Below, in pieces: positions 49,199 through 57,597 of a stretch of DNA of 64,000 nt. Under the pieces are notes generated by a model, which worked only from the letters and a program-made list of their open reading frames with translations, searched no databases and was not told where the DNA came from. A program made the position numbers and the translations under genes. Where the stretch lies: positions 1 through 64,000 of the forward strand of contig NZ_QXIO01000013.1 of the NCBI RefSeq assembly GCF_003545765.1, given 5' to 3'. The DNA comes from Colwellia sp. RSH04 (GTDB lineage Bacteria > Pseudomonadota > Gammaproteobacteria > Enterobacterales > Alteromonadaceae). The first letter of the stretch is position 1. Each line of letters begins with the position of its first letter.

Positions 49199-50476
49199 TT
49201 GAGTGAGTTATTAAATAAGAAAATTGCAGTGATTGGTTTAGGATATGTAGGCCTTCCCTTGGCTGTGGAGTTTGGTAAAAAGTATTGTACTGTAGGTTTT
49301 GACATTAATGCAGAAAGGATCAATGAGCTTAAACAGGGGATAGAACGTACTCTTGAAGTAGAAGCTAGTGAGTTGAAAGCGGCATCAAAGTTATTTTATT
49401 CTGATGATGTTAAAGATATTAAAAATTGTGACTATTATATAGTAACGGTCCCAACCCCAATAGATGAGCATAAGCAACCTGATTTATCACCATTAATTAA
49501 AGCGTCAGAATTTTTGGGAAGTGTTATTGGTGAGCATGCTACTGTCATCTATGAGTCAACCGTCTACCCTGGAGCTACTGAAGAGGTATGCGTTCCAATA
49601 TTAGAGGAGTACTCGGGCTTAAAACTGAATCAAAGTTTTTACGTTGGTTACTCACCAGAAAGAATTAACCCAGGTGATAAAACCCATAGGTTGCCAAATA
49701 TTAAAAAAATAACATCTGGTTCTACAGAAAAAGTAGCAGGGAATATTGACTTATTATATAACTCAATAATATTAGCTGGAACTTATAAAGCCTCTAGTAT
49801 TAAAGTTGCTGAGGCGGCTAAAGTTATTGAAAATACACAGCGGGATATAAATATTGCTTTAATTAATGAGTTGTCAATTATTTTTGAACGCTTAGACATT
49901 GATACATTGGAAGTGCTAGAAGCCGCTGGCACTAAATGGAATTTTTTGCCCTTTAGACCAGGATTGGTTGGAGGGCATTGTATTGGAGTAGATCCTTATT
50001 ACTTAACTCATAAAGCTGAAGCTGTAGGTTATCACCCTGAAATGATTTTAGCTGGTCGTCGAGTAAATGATGGTATGGGGAGCTATATAGTATCTCAACT
50101 TATTAAAGGGATGCTAATAAAAGGCATTCAAATTAAAGGATCTAAAGTATTATTAATGGGCTTTACTTTTAAAGAAAACTGTCCAGACTTGAGGAATACG
50201 AAAGTAATTGATATTTATAAAGAGTTGCTAGAGTATAATATTGATGTTTATGTTTACGATCCCCTATGCTCATGTAAAGAAGCAAATGATGAATATGGCA
50301 TTACGATTACTAAGGAATTAAAAGTACAGTTTTATGATGCGGTTACTCTTGCAGTTGCTCACAATGAATTTATAGAAATGGGGGCGGAGGGTATTAAGTC
50401 GCTATGTAAAGATGAACATATAATTTATGATTTGAAGTCAATACTAAATAAAAACGATGTGGACATGCGTTTATAG
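49199..50476 (+). CDS. tviB: UDP-N-acetylglucosamine/galactosamine 6-dehydrogenase (TviB/WbpA-like)
   Basis: A nucleotide-sugar dehydrogenase that oxidises C6 of a UDP-HexNAc to the uronic acid. The Rossmann motif [12 protein letters not shown] is at 10-21, the conserved [11 protein letters not shown] loop follows, and the catalytic Cys is in [11 protein letters not shown] near 258. The 425-residue length and the [12 protein letters not shown] sequence favour the TviB/WbpO group over UDP-glucose dehydrogenase. It begins at TTG with AGGA about 10 bases upstream. Confidence 0.85.
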   Translation: MSELLNKKIAVIGLGYVGLPLAVEFGKKYCTVGFDINAERINELKQGIERTLEVEASELKAASKLFYSDDVKDIKNCDYYIVTVPTPIDEHKQPDLSPLIKASEFLGSVIGEHATVIYESTVYPGATEEVCVPILEEYSGLKLNQSFYVGYSPERINPGDKTHRLPNIKKITSGSTEKVAGNIDLLYNSIILAGTYKASSIKVAEAAKVIENTQRDINIALINELSIIFERLDIDTLEVLEAAGTKWNFLPFRPGLVGGHCIGVDPYYLTHKAEAVGYHPEMILAGRRVNDGMGSYIVSQLIKGMLIKGIQIKGSKVLLMGFTFKENCPDLRNTKVIDIYKELLEYNIDVYVYDPLCSCKEANDEYGITITKELKVQFYDAVTLAVAHNEFIEMGAEGIKSLCKDEHIIYDLKSILNKNDVDMRL

Positions 50477-50654
50477 GCTTTAAAGTTATTTGCTAGCATT
50501 CATATTAATAGTTAGTTTATTTAAGCGCACATTTTTTATTTTGTGCTTACATTTTTTGATATTTATCCTATACATTTTTTATGTAAGAGGTAGGTATAAA
50601 CGGAATTAGGTAAAAATTATTACTAAGTCTAAATATACAAAGAACTCTATTTAT

Positions 50655-51620
50655 GTGTTGATGGCATCCTATAATGGTGAGAAATATATCGAACAGCAAA
50701 TTAAAAGCATTTTATTGCAGAAAAATATTGTTCCTTATCTGATTATCAGAGACGATGGTTCCTCTGACACAACAGTCAAAAAAATTAGTTTAATGAAAGA
50801 GCTTTTCAATAGTGAAAGAATTGAATTAATAGTTAATCGAACATCTTCTAAGGGGCATGTAAGAAACTTTTCGGCTTTGTGTCAGTTATCCAAGAGAAGT
50901 GAAGGGGAGTATTTTTGCTTTAGTGATCAAGATGATGTTTGGCTTGATAGCAAACTTGAAAAGCTAACAGAAAGGATGAAATTTATTGAAGATAAACATG
51001 GTAAAACTACCCCTATTTTAATACATTCTGATTTGACCGTTGTTGATGAGCGGCTAAATCTAATTTCACCATCATTTATTAACTTTCAGGGAATCCCTGA
51101 TCCTACTACACATGAGTTTCCCACTTTTTGTTTACAAAATGTAGCAACAGGCTGCACAATGATGTTCAACAGAGCTTTATTGGACATATCGTCTCCAATC
51201 CCAGATACGGTTTTAGTTCACGATTGGTGGTTTGCTCAATGTGCTAAATTATTTGGAGTTTTGGAGTTTTATGATGAACCTTTAATTAAGTATCGACAGC
51301 ATAGTCATAATTCGATCGGAGCCCTCAGTCATAAAGAGCAGAGGAGCTTTTTTAAGTCGCATATTTATAAAGCTTTTATTAATTACACCAATCATCTTGA
51401 AAGTGCCATTAAGCAAGCTGAAAGTTTGGTGAATCTAGCTGAGAATTCAAATGAAGTATCGTTTAGTGAGGAGTCGTATAAACATATATTAAAATTCTCC
51501 AAGCTAAAGGATGTGTCAGTAATCAACCGATATAGATATGCGAAAGACTATTTTAATGATAAAGGTATCTTAGAACGCTTATTTATGTGCTTGGCATTTA
51601 TTCGTATTAAAAGAAGGTAA
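50655..51620 (+). CDS. GT2 family glycosyltransferase (rhamnosyltransferase-like)
   Basis: The GT2 nucleotide-binding core is clear: LMASYNGEKYIEQQIKSIL at the start, IIRDDGSSD near 31, and FSDQDDVW as the DxD region near 90. Given dTDP-rhamnose synthesis in the same cluster, rhamnose transfer is plausible. The GTG at 50655 truncates the first beta strand; the frame is open back to 50610 and reads KIITKSKYTKNSIYV before it, but has no ATG, GTG or TTG. ATT at 50616 lies 5 bases after TTAGG and may be the real start. The IS remnant begins directly after its stop. Confidence 0.85.
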   Translation: MLMASYNGEKYIEQQIKSILLQKNIVPYLIIRDDGSSDTTVKKISLMKELFNSERIELIVNRTSSKGHVRNFSALCQLSKRSEGEYFCFSDQDDVWLDSKLEKLTERMKFIEDKHGKTTPILIHSDLTVVDERLNLISPSFINFQGIPDPTTHEFPTFCLQNVATGCTMMFNRALLDISSPIPDTVLVHDWWFAQCAKLFGVLEFYDEPLIKYRQHSHNSIGALSHKEQRSFFKSHIYKAFINYTNHLESAIKQAESLVNLAENSNEVSFSEESYKHILKFSKLKDVSVINRYRYAKDYFNDKGILERLFMCLAFIRIKRR

Positions 51621-52251
51621 ATAGTGTAGTGATTGGTGTTTTGGTAACGTAGAGCTTAGCAAACGCTATTTTTCTATAAGTATCGACAAAGGTTTGTTGG
51701 TAGATTTGTCCAACACCTTTTAAATTACCAACGTAGAAAGTACCTTGCGATCCAAGGTAGCCAGGGTGAGCTGTTTCAATTTCGCCACAAGCTTCATCAT
51801 TATGCTTTTTCTTCTCAAGTGCCGCTACTTGCGCATCCGTAAGAATAAGCCCCTCATTTGCAAACTTGTCCTTTAAAGCTTTAAGGCGCTTTTTAAAGTT
51901 TTCCATATTATTGCGCAGCCAAATAGAACGAACTCCACTGCCAGAAACGAATACACCTTGCTTACGCAGTTCATTGCTTGTTCTATGCTGTCCGTGGGCT
52001 GCTTGTTCAATGGCGTACTCTAAAAGAGCTTTATCTGTTTCTTCATAAACGCGATGTTTGATATTTGGTGTTCGTCGATTTTTTTCTATTAAATCATCAA
52101 TACCGCCTTCTTCGACCAACTCTTGATACCGATAAAATGTGTCTCGTGATACGCCCATGACTTTACAGGCTCTTGAGACATTGTTTAGTTCTTCAGCTAA
52201 GTTTTATAAACCCGCTTTGTGTTTAATGATTGGATTGTTAGTATGCAACAT
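51607..52251 (-). pseudogene. Truncated IS481-type transposase
   Basis: From the ATG at 52251 (MLHTNNPIIKHKAG) the frame meets an ochre stop at 52204-52206, then continues as NLAEELNNVSRACKVMGVSRDTFYRYQEL, a helix-turn-helix typical of IS481/IS3-like transposases. The rve integrase core has just begun (YVGNLKGVGQIYQQTFVDTYRK) when homology ends after YVTKTPIT near 51625. Most of the catalytic DDE domain is missing. Both an internal stop and a 3' deletion make it inactive. Confidence 0.85.
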
Positions 52252-52315
52252 GAGAGTTACCTTTTTTGTTTAAATTAAAGGTTCGACACCTTTAATAAAA
52301 ACGGGTAACTCTCAA
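51622..52315 (-). mobile_element. IS481-family insertion sequence remnant
   Basis: This is the 5' end of an IS oriented on the minus strand. Its outer end, near 52302-52315, reads TTGAGAGTTACCCG on the minus strand. The same motif GAGAGTTACC occurs inverted at 52252-52261, and ATTAAAGGT/ACCTTTAAT lies between. The distal end is lost at the border with the glycosyltransferase gene. It marks the boundary of the polysaccharide locus. Confidence 0.75.
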
Positions 52316-52457
52316 CTTTTCAAGGTGAGATATAAGATCTAATCGGAACTAATACACATCAAGTCTAGCAATCCTAAACTGTTAATCTGATGACTTGAGT
52401 TATACGATTTTAAGAGACTTGTTAAGTTACTTTTTGTAATTTAATAAGTATCTAACC

Positions 52458-52481
52458 AATCTTTAATCTTTAATCTTTAAT
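52458..52481. repeat. Heptanucleotide tandem repeat over a stop codon
   Basis: Three perfect copies of AATCTTT (52458-52478) plus AAT span the stop codon (52463-52465) of the S74-domain gene. Seven-base units are not a multiple of three, so slippage would change the C-terminal frame. Confidence 0.7.
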
Positions 52482-53716
52482 ATCTGCTTTTTGAGTTTTT
52501 TTATTTCCTTAGCTTGTTCGTCTGAGCGTGATATTAGCTCCTGTATCGCGGCCAATGAAATGCCGCTCAGATCAGATACTGATATCTTGTCATTAATAGA
52601 GCCATTTAGACCAAATTTATCATGGAACTCTTCCGCAATTGGTCCAATATGCTTAACATCATCATTATTTTTAATATAATTCCACTCTTGTATTTCGAGG
52701 TTAGAAATTTTAGATATAATTTCCGATTTGTCTATACTCTTAAAGTTTTCTTTAGAGTACTTACTTGATGTAATTGCTATTCCATTCGCATATATCTCTC
52801 CACCAACTCGTACTGTACCATTTTGTTCTAAAGTAAATTCTCTAAAATTATTCAACGGATTAGTTATATGGAAATCACCTTCGTGGTTAGAGATACTCCA
52901 AAGTTGGTTCTCTAATTCTGAATCTAAAATACTCGTGTTTTTAAATGATATGTAAGAGGAACCTTGATTCTCTAACTTTAATTGAAATGCCTGTGTGGTG
53001 GCGGGATTTGTATTCTTCAAAGATAAAGAAAAGTCACTACTATTAGCATTAGATGCAGCTGTTTGTACTTCTAACGTTGCACCTGGATTTGAAGTACCAA
53101 CACCAATATTCCCATTAGCACTTATAGATAAACTATCCGTTGGTGCATGAGGTTTTATTCTAAAAGGTAAAGTACTACCATTGCTTGCATCACGAACAAA
53201 AAAATTGGTTTCATTACCTGCAACGTCCCATGTTTGTGCAGTAAATCCAGATGATCCATCTTGCTCTAAACGTAAAGTAGGAGAGTCGCCACTAACTAAG
53301 TGTAACTCAACAACAGGTGTTGCAGTACCAAAACCAATACGTCCACCATCATCAACATATAAACTGTTGCTTGGTGCGCTTGCTTCAATTGTAAATGGTG
53401 TTCTGCCACCGTCAATATCATCAATTGAGAATTTGTTGGCGCCACCATTTGATGAATCATTAAAGGTGATTTGCCAATCACGAGAAGGGAATGAGGCACT
53501 ATTACTGGTGTCTTGTGCTTTTATACGTAAATTATTCTCTTTTAAACGTAAGGTATCAAAACCAAAACTTTCGCCATTTACACAATCTTGGCCGACACAA
53601 ATACTACCATCGACAATTAAATCGTCGAGTATTTGTTGGTCTGCTGTCGCGGTAAAAGAAGATAATATACCGACTGACAATGCACTAAGTTTTGTTATAT
53701 TTTTAATATTCATCAT
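52463..53716 (-). CDS. Secreted fibre-like protein with peptidase S74 end
   Basis: The 417-residue protein has a signal peptide (LSALSVGILSSFTATA), a beta-rich body with repeated NSLYVDDGGRIGFGTATP / DSLSISANGNIGVGTSNP modules, and a C-terminal intramolecular chaperone of endosialidase type (S74; SSKYSKENFKSID, HIGPIAEEF), ending in a coiled coil. S74 domains trimerise phage tail fibres and then cleave themselves off. Similar secreted chromosomal proteins occur in marine bacteria without known function. It lies 8 bases after a small secreted protein gene and is probably cotranscribed with it. Confidence 0.8.
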   Translation of the reverse strand: MMNIKNITKLSALSVGILSSFTATADQQILDDLIVDGSICVGQDCVNGESFGFDTLRLKENNLRIKAQDTSNSASFPSRDWQITFNDSSNGGANKFSIDDIDGGRTPFTIEASAPSNSLYVDDGGRIGFGTATPVVELHLVSGDSPTLRLEQDGSSGFTAQTWDVAGNETNFFVRDASNGSTLPFRIKPHAPTDSLSISANGNIGVGTSNPGATLEVQTAASNANSSDFSLSLKNTNPATTQAFQLKLENQGSSYISFKNTSILDSELENQLWSISNHEGDFHITNPLNNFREFTLEQNGTVRVGGEIYANGIAITSSKYSKENFKSIDKSEIISKISNLEIQEWNYIKNNDDVKHIGPIAEEFHDKFGLNGSINDKISVSDLSGISLAAIQELISRSDEQAKEIKKLKKQILKIKD

Positions 53717-53724
53717 TAATACCT

Positions 53725-54192
53725 TTATTCAATTTCTTTAGAAGGGCGAGGGAAAGTTCCTTCTCGCGGTTCTTGAATATCTTGAGCAATGTCAATACCA
53801 CCATAATGGTTAGTAAATTGGCCTGCTTGCACGTCTACGATGCTTAATTTACCAGTAGCACCTTCAGGACGACCATTGTTCATGTTACTTGTTACATCGG
53901 ACAAGTATTTAACTGATTTTATTTCGTAATTGTATGAACCATTGTAAGGTAAAGATAAGTCCGAAATGCTTAACGAAGGGGAGTCACTTTCAAATTGATG
54001 GGAATAGCCGCCATCGCCTGAAACTGAAATAATATATTTATCATAAGTATCTTCGGTCAATAGGTTAATACTCTGGCTTGACTTGATTGCAGTCAATTTT
54101 CCTGCTTTAGCTTGTTTTAACTCGTATACATTTTGCTGAGCTAAGATAGGCGCTGAAGCCATCATTGTTAATAATATTATTGTTCTTTTCAT
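53725..54192 (-). CDS. Small secreted protein, unknown function
   Basis: A 155-residue protein with a clear signal peptide (MKRTIILLTMMASAPILAQ). The mature part is polar and beta-rich, without cysteines or catalytic motif. It is immediately upstream of the S74-domain gene on the same strand with an 8-base gap, suggesting the two work together at the cell surface. I do not recognise the family. Confidence 0.7.
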   Translation of the reverse strand: MKRTIILLTMMASAPILAQQNVYELKQAKAGKLTAIKSSQSINLLTEDTYDKYIISVSGDGGYSHQFESDSPSLSISDLSLPYNGSYNYEIKSVKYLSDVTSNMNNGRPEGATGKLSIVDVQAGQFTNHYGGIDIAQDIQEPREGTFPRPSKEIE

Positions 54193-54211
54193 GATTTAAC
54201 CTTTAGCTAGT

Positions 54212-54263
54212 ATTAGGTTGACCCTAATGATTTAATGATATACTTAACTATTACAAATTGTAA
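54212..54263. repeat. Two short inverted repeats upstream of the secreted pair
   Basis: ATTAGG/CCTAAT (54212-54228) and the perfect dyad TTACAAATTGTAA (54251-54263) lie in the divergent region between 54192 and 54395. They may be operator sites or leader structure. Confidence 0.4.
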
Positions 54264-54394
54264 CAAACCTAGCCGAAAATGGTAGATAATTATGAAAATA
54301 GCAAGTCATCATAAGTATAAATGCTCTTACTGATTGGCAATTGTGTCTTTTTAGGCGACAATGTCACTAAAATACATCAAGAAACCTTCACACA

Positions 54395-57300
54395 ATGTCT
54401 TTGAAATACGCCTATTATTACACCCTCTTTTTTGTTGTTTGTTCTGTATTCACTTCAACTTTATCTATCGCGAATGATTCTCTAACCGATATTCTAAACG
54501 CAATAAATAAATTAGAAAGAAAGTCTGAGCCTAAGTGTTATGCAACAGCTTCTAGGTTAGAAGATTTTATGTTTGGCACTCCGTTAGATGATAACGCTCG
54601 TTTTACTAAAAATATCCTGCAAAAGCAGTTCATCGAACGTATTTGGCAAGGCTCATCTTTGTTAGCCACAAATGAACAAGAAGATGTGATTTTATCAAGC
54701 CATATCGATAAAGTTATTTCTGAATTTTTTAACAGTAAAGAAGAATCATCAGGACACTGGCTGCTTACCTTTAAAGAAGGTGAAAGCTTAATAATTCATA
54801 AAGATGACAAAAGACAATATGCTAGTATCGCTTACTCTTTGCGCGCTATTTTAGCTGTACAGCAAAATAATTTACTTGATTTTAATTCGACTCTTTTGCC
54901 CTTAAGTGAACTAGCGATTGAACGTTTAAAAGATGGTTTAGATTTTTTCACTCTAGCAGCGCTAAAAGTTGCTGATAACAAAGCTAAACTTGACAATGAA
55001 AGCATGATTTCAGTAGATAATATCGCATTAGTTTGGCAAACGTTAAGTGGTGTTGGTAGTCAGGAACAAAAAACACAGAAACAAAAAAACAACAAACACC
55101 AATATGAAAAAATAGAGCCTACCCTAGTTCAGCAAATGGCTGACAAGAAGCTTTCAGCTTATGCACAGTACAATAAGGTTAACAATCAATTATTCTTAAG
55201 AAACCTACAAGTTTATTTTGCTCGGGTTAGCTGGCCACAAAATAAGGCTGAGTCAACACAAATCATTAATACGTTTTCTGACTTGATGTCAGTGTTTTCA
55301 GGTGAACTTTATAAAGGTGCTCAGCAATTAGCTATGAGTAAAAATTTACGGGTTATTTCTGAGAAGTCTGTATATAGTTTTGCTAAAAAGGCGATCCCAC
55401 ACCGTGTTAATGAATATGAAGATGTATTATTTTTTCCAAACCTACTGAAAGACGAACAGATATATTTAGAGTCATATGATATGGATGCATTTAGGGATGC
55501 AGGCGTTCATTGGCAATATTTAACTCAGGCTATTTTATCCCCTAATTTTGATGTCTACATTGAACCAGACCCTTTTGCCGCGGAGCTTATTGTAGAAAAC
55601 ATTGCACAGTATGGCGTTTTACTGCTTAGAGTCGCAGGATATCAAGCGATAGCATTAGGTGATGACAGACTTAAGGAAGAACACTTGATGCTAGCGACCA
55701 AGTTAATTAAGGAAAGAGTGGTTAAGCATAGCAAGTATAAAGCTGAAAGTACGAAAGAAAGCCTTATTTTATCATCTGGGAGTACAGCTGTTATTCAAAA
55801 CTCTACAGAAAAGGCTAGTTTTGTCGATAGCACTTCTGCTTCAGGGGTTGATTTTGAACATAAGTCATCAGATTGGTTGAATCGTCAATTAAGGTCTTTT
55901 ATTAAAAAAGATGCAGCTACTGGCATTATAACTATTCCACCAGCATTTGGAGGTTCTGGTGTCGGAGTTGAAGACATTAATAATGATGGCTATTTAGATA
56001 TATTGTTGCTTGGTGGTCGAGGTAATAAACTTTTTATTAATAACCAAGATGGTAAGTTTTTTGATAAAACAGCTCAGTATAATTTGCAGTGGAATAGAGC
56101 TGAAGATGGTCACCCTGGTGAAGTAAGACAACCTTTGATTGCTGATATAAATAATGACGGTTGGCAAGACATCATTATTACTTATGTCAATGATACTCAT
56201 AGAGTATATAAAAATATTGACGGTATTAAATTTAAAGATGTAACGGTTATTTCAAAGTTAGGTGGTGAAGGTAAAGTTGGTGGGCCAGCGACACTTTTTG
56301 ATTATGATAATGATGGTGATCTTGATTTATACATCACCTATTTTGGTAATTATTTACGTGGAGATTTACCAACGTTAAAAAGACGAAACAGCAACGGAGG
56401 CGCTAATCAATTATTTGAAAATAAAGGCGGTTTTATTTTTAAAAATGTCACGGCTAACTCTGGCTTAGATAATACTGGCTGGACGCAAGCAGTGGCACAT
56501 ACCGATATAAACAATGATGGACTACAAGATATCATCGTAGGAAATGATTTTGGCGTAAATGGTTATTACATTAATAATAAAAATGGACAATTTACTGAAA
56601 TATCTTATCAGCTATCGACAGATAAGCCGTCTTATACCATGGGTATAGGGATAAGTGATTTAAACGCAGATTTAATGCCCGATTTTTATATATCTAACAT
56701 TGTCACAATGAATAAGGATGAAACTTATATATTGCCTAACGAGGATACTAAACAAAAATTTAACGCAGAGAAGCTAGCATTTATGAAAGTCATTGAAGCT
56801 AATGATTTATTCTTATCGTCTATTAAAGACAATAAGCAAATATATGAAGTGAGTCATAATGTAGAGCGTGGTTATTCTTCAACGGGATGGTCGTGGGATG
56901 CAGATTTCTTTGATTACGATTTAGATGGTGATGATGATTTATATGTTTTAAACGGAATGAATGAATTTAATCTATACAGTAGTAAAAATCCTTACTATCG
57001 CGATAGCAATGACCAAATTAAGCAGGCTTACATGCCCGTTAGTGCCAAAGAAGAAAATGTATTTTTTGAAAACTCATCGGGTAAATTAAATAATGTTAGT
57101 AAAGGTAGTGGTTTAGCACTGCTAAGTAACTCGAGAAGTGCTAGCTATTTTGATAAAGACAATGATGGTGATTTAGATATTGTCATTAATAATTACCACG
57201 AAAGTGCTGTTTTATTTGAAAATCAGATTGCATCAAAAAACAGTAAATGGCTTAAAGTAAAACTAATTGGCGACCCTGAGAAAAGTGTCTCTTTAGATGC

Positions 57301-57514
57301 TATTGGCGCTAAGGTGATTGTTAGTTTACCTGATGGAAAAAAAATATGGCGTGAAGTAAGAAGTACTGATGGCTATTTGTCTGTACATCCCAAAGAACAG
57401 CATTTTGGCTTAGGTACAGCAACCTCAGTTGATTTAGAGGTTTATTGGCCAAATGGCAAAACTCAAGTGATTACTCAGGTATCTGCTAATCAAAAAGTAG
57501 AGATACGTTTATAG
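54395..57514 (+). CDS. CRTAC1-like FG-GAP/VCBS protein with ASPIC/UnbV domain
   Basis: A 1039-residue secreted protein with signal peptide (cleavage near SIAN-DS). The first 460 or so residues are helical and of unknown type. From about 520 there are at least seven calcium-binding propeller loops of the D-x-N-x-D-G type (DINNDGYLDILLL, DINNDGWQDIIIT, DYDNDGDLDLYIT, DINNDGLQDIIVG, DLNADLMPDFYIS, DYDLDGDDDLYVL, DKDNDGDLDIVIN). The last 75 residues form an ASPIC/UnbV domain (IGAKVIVSLPDGKK, EQHFGLGTATSVD). The group is abundant in marine bacteria; its role is unclear. The DUF255 gene follows at 83 bases. Confidence 0.88.
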   Translation: MSLKYAYYYTLFFVVCSVFTSTLSIANDSLTDILNAINKLERKSEPKCYATASRLEDFMFGTPLDDNARFTKNILQKQFIERIWQGSSLLATNEQEDVILSSHIDKVISEFFNSKEESSGHWLLTFKEGESLIIHKDDKRQYASIAYSLRAILAVQQNNLLDFNSTLLPLSELAIERLKDGLDFFTLAALKVADNKAKLDNESMISVDNIALVWQTLSGVGSQEQKTQKQKNNKHQYEKIEPTLVQQMADKKLSAYAQYNKVNNQLFLRNLQVYFARVSWPQNKAESTQIINTFSDLMSVFSGELYKGAQQLAMSKNLRVISEKSVYSFAKKAIPHRVNEYEDVLFFPNLLKDEQIYLESYDMDAFRDAGVHWQYLTQAILSPNFDVYIEPDPFAAELIVENIAQYGVLLLRVAGYQAIALGDDRLKEEHLMLATKLIKERVVKHSKYKAESTKESLILSSGSTAVIQNSTEKASFVDSTSASGVDFEHKSSDWLNRQLRSFIKKDAATGIITIPPAFGGSGVGVEDINNDGYLDILLLGGRGNKLFINNQDGKFFDKTAQYNLQWNRAEDGHPGEVRQPLIADINNDGWQDIIITYVNDTHRVYKNIDGIKFKDVTVISKLGGEGKVGGPATLFDYDNDGDLDLYITYFGNYLRGDLPTLKRRNSNGGANQLFENKGGFIFKNVTANSGLDNTGWTQAVAHTDINNDGLQDIIVGNDFGVNGYYINNKNGQFTEISYQLSTDKPSYTMGIGISDLNADLMPDFYISNIVTMNKDETYILPNEDTKQKFNAEKLAFMKVIEANDLFLSSIKDNKQIYEVSHNVERGYSSTGWSWDADFFDYDLDGDDDLYVLNGMNEFNLYSSKNPYYRDSNDQIKQAYMPVSAKEENVFFENSSGKLNNVSKGSGLALLSNSRSASYFDKDNDGDLDIVINNYHESAVLFENQIASKNSKWLKVKLIGDPEKSVSLDAIGAKVIVSLPDGKKIWREVRSTDGYLSVHPKEQHFGLGTATSVDLEVYWPNGKTQVITQVSANQKVEIRL

Positions 57515-57597
57515 TTTAACAACGTTAAACATAAATGAGCGGTTTAATTGGTGCGCCTGTCAGGTTGTTTAGATAGATGTTTAGGTAGTTGTTTAGT

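Noticed and set aside
53181-53741. 186-residue plus-strand frame opposite the S74 gene
   Set aside because: The minus-strand gene has a signal peptide, repeats and a recognisable C-terminal domain, and this frame has none.
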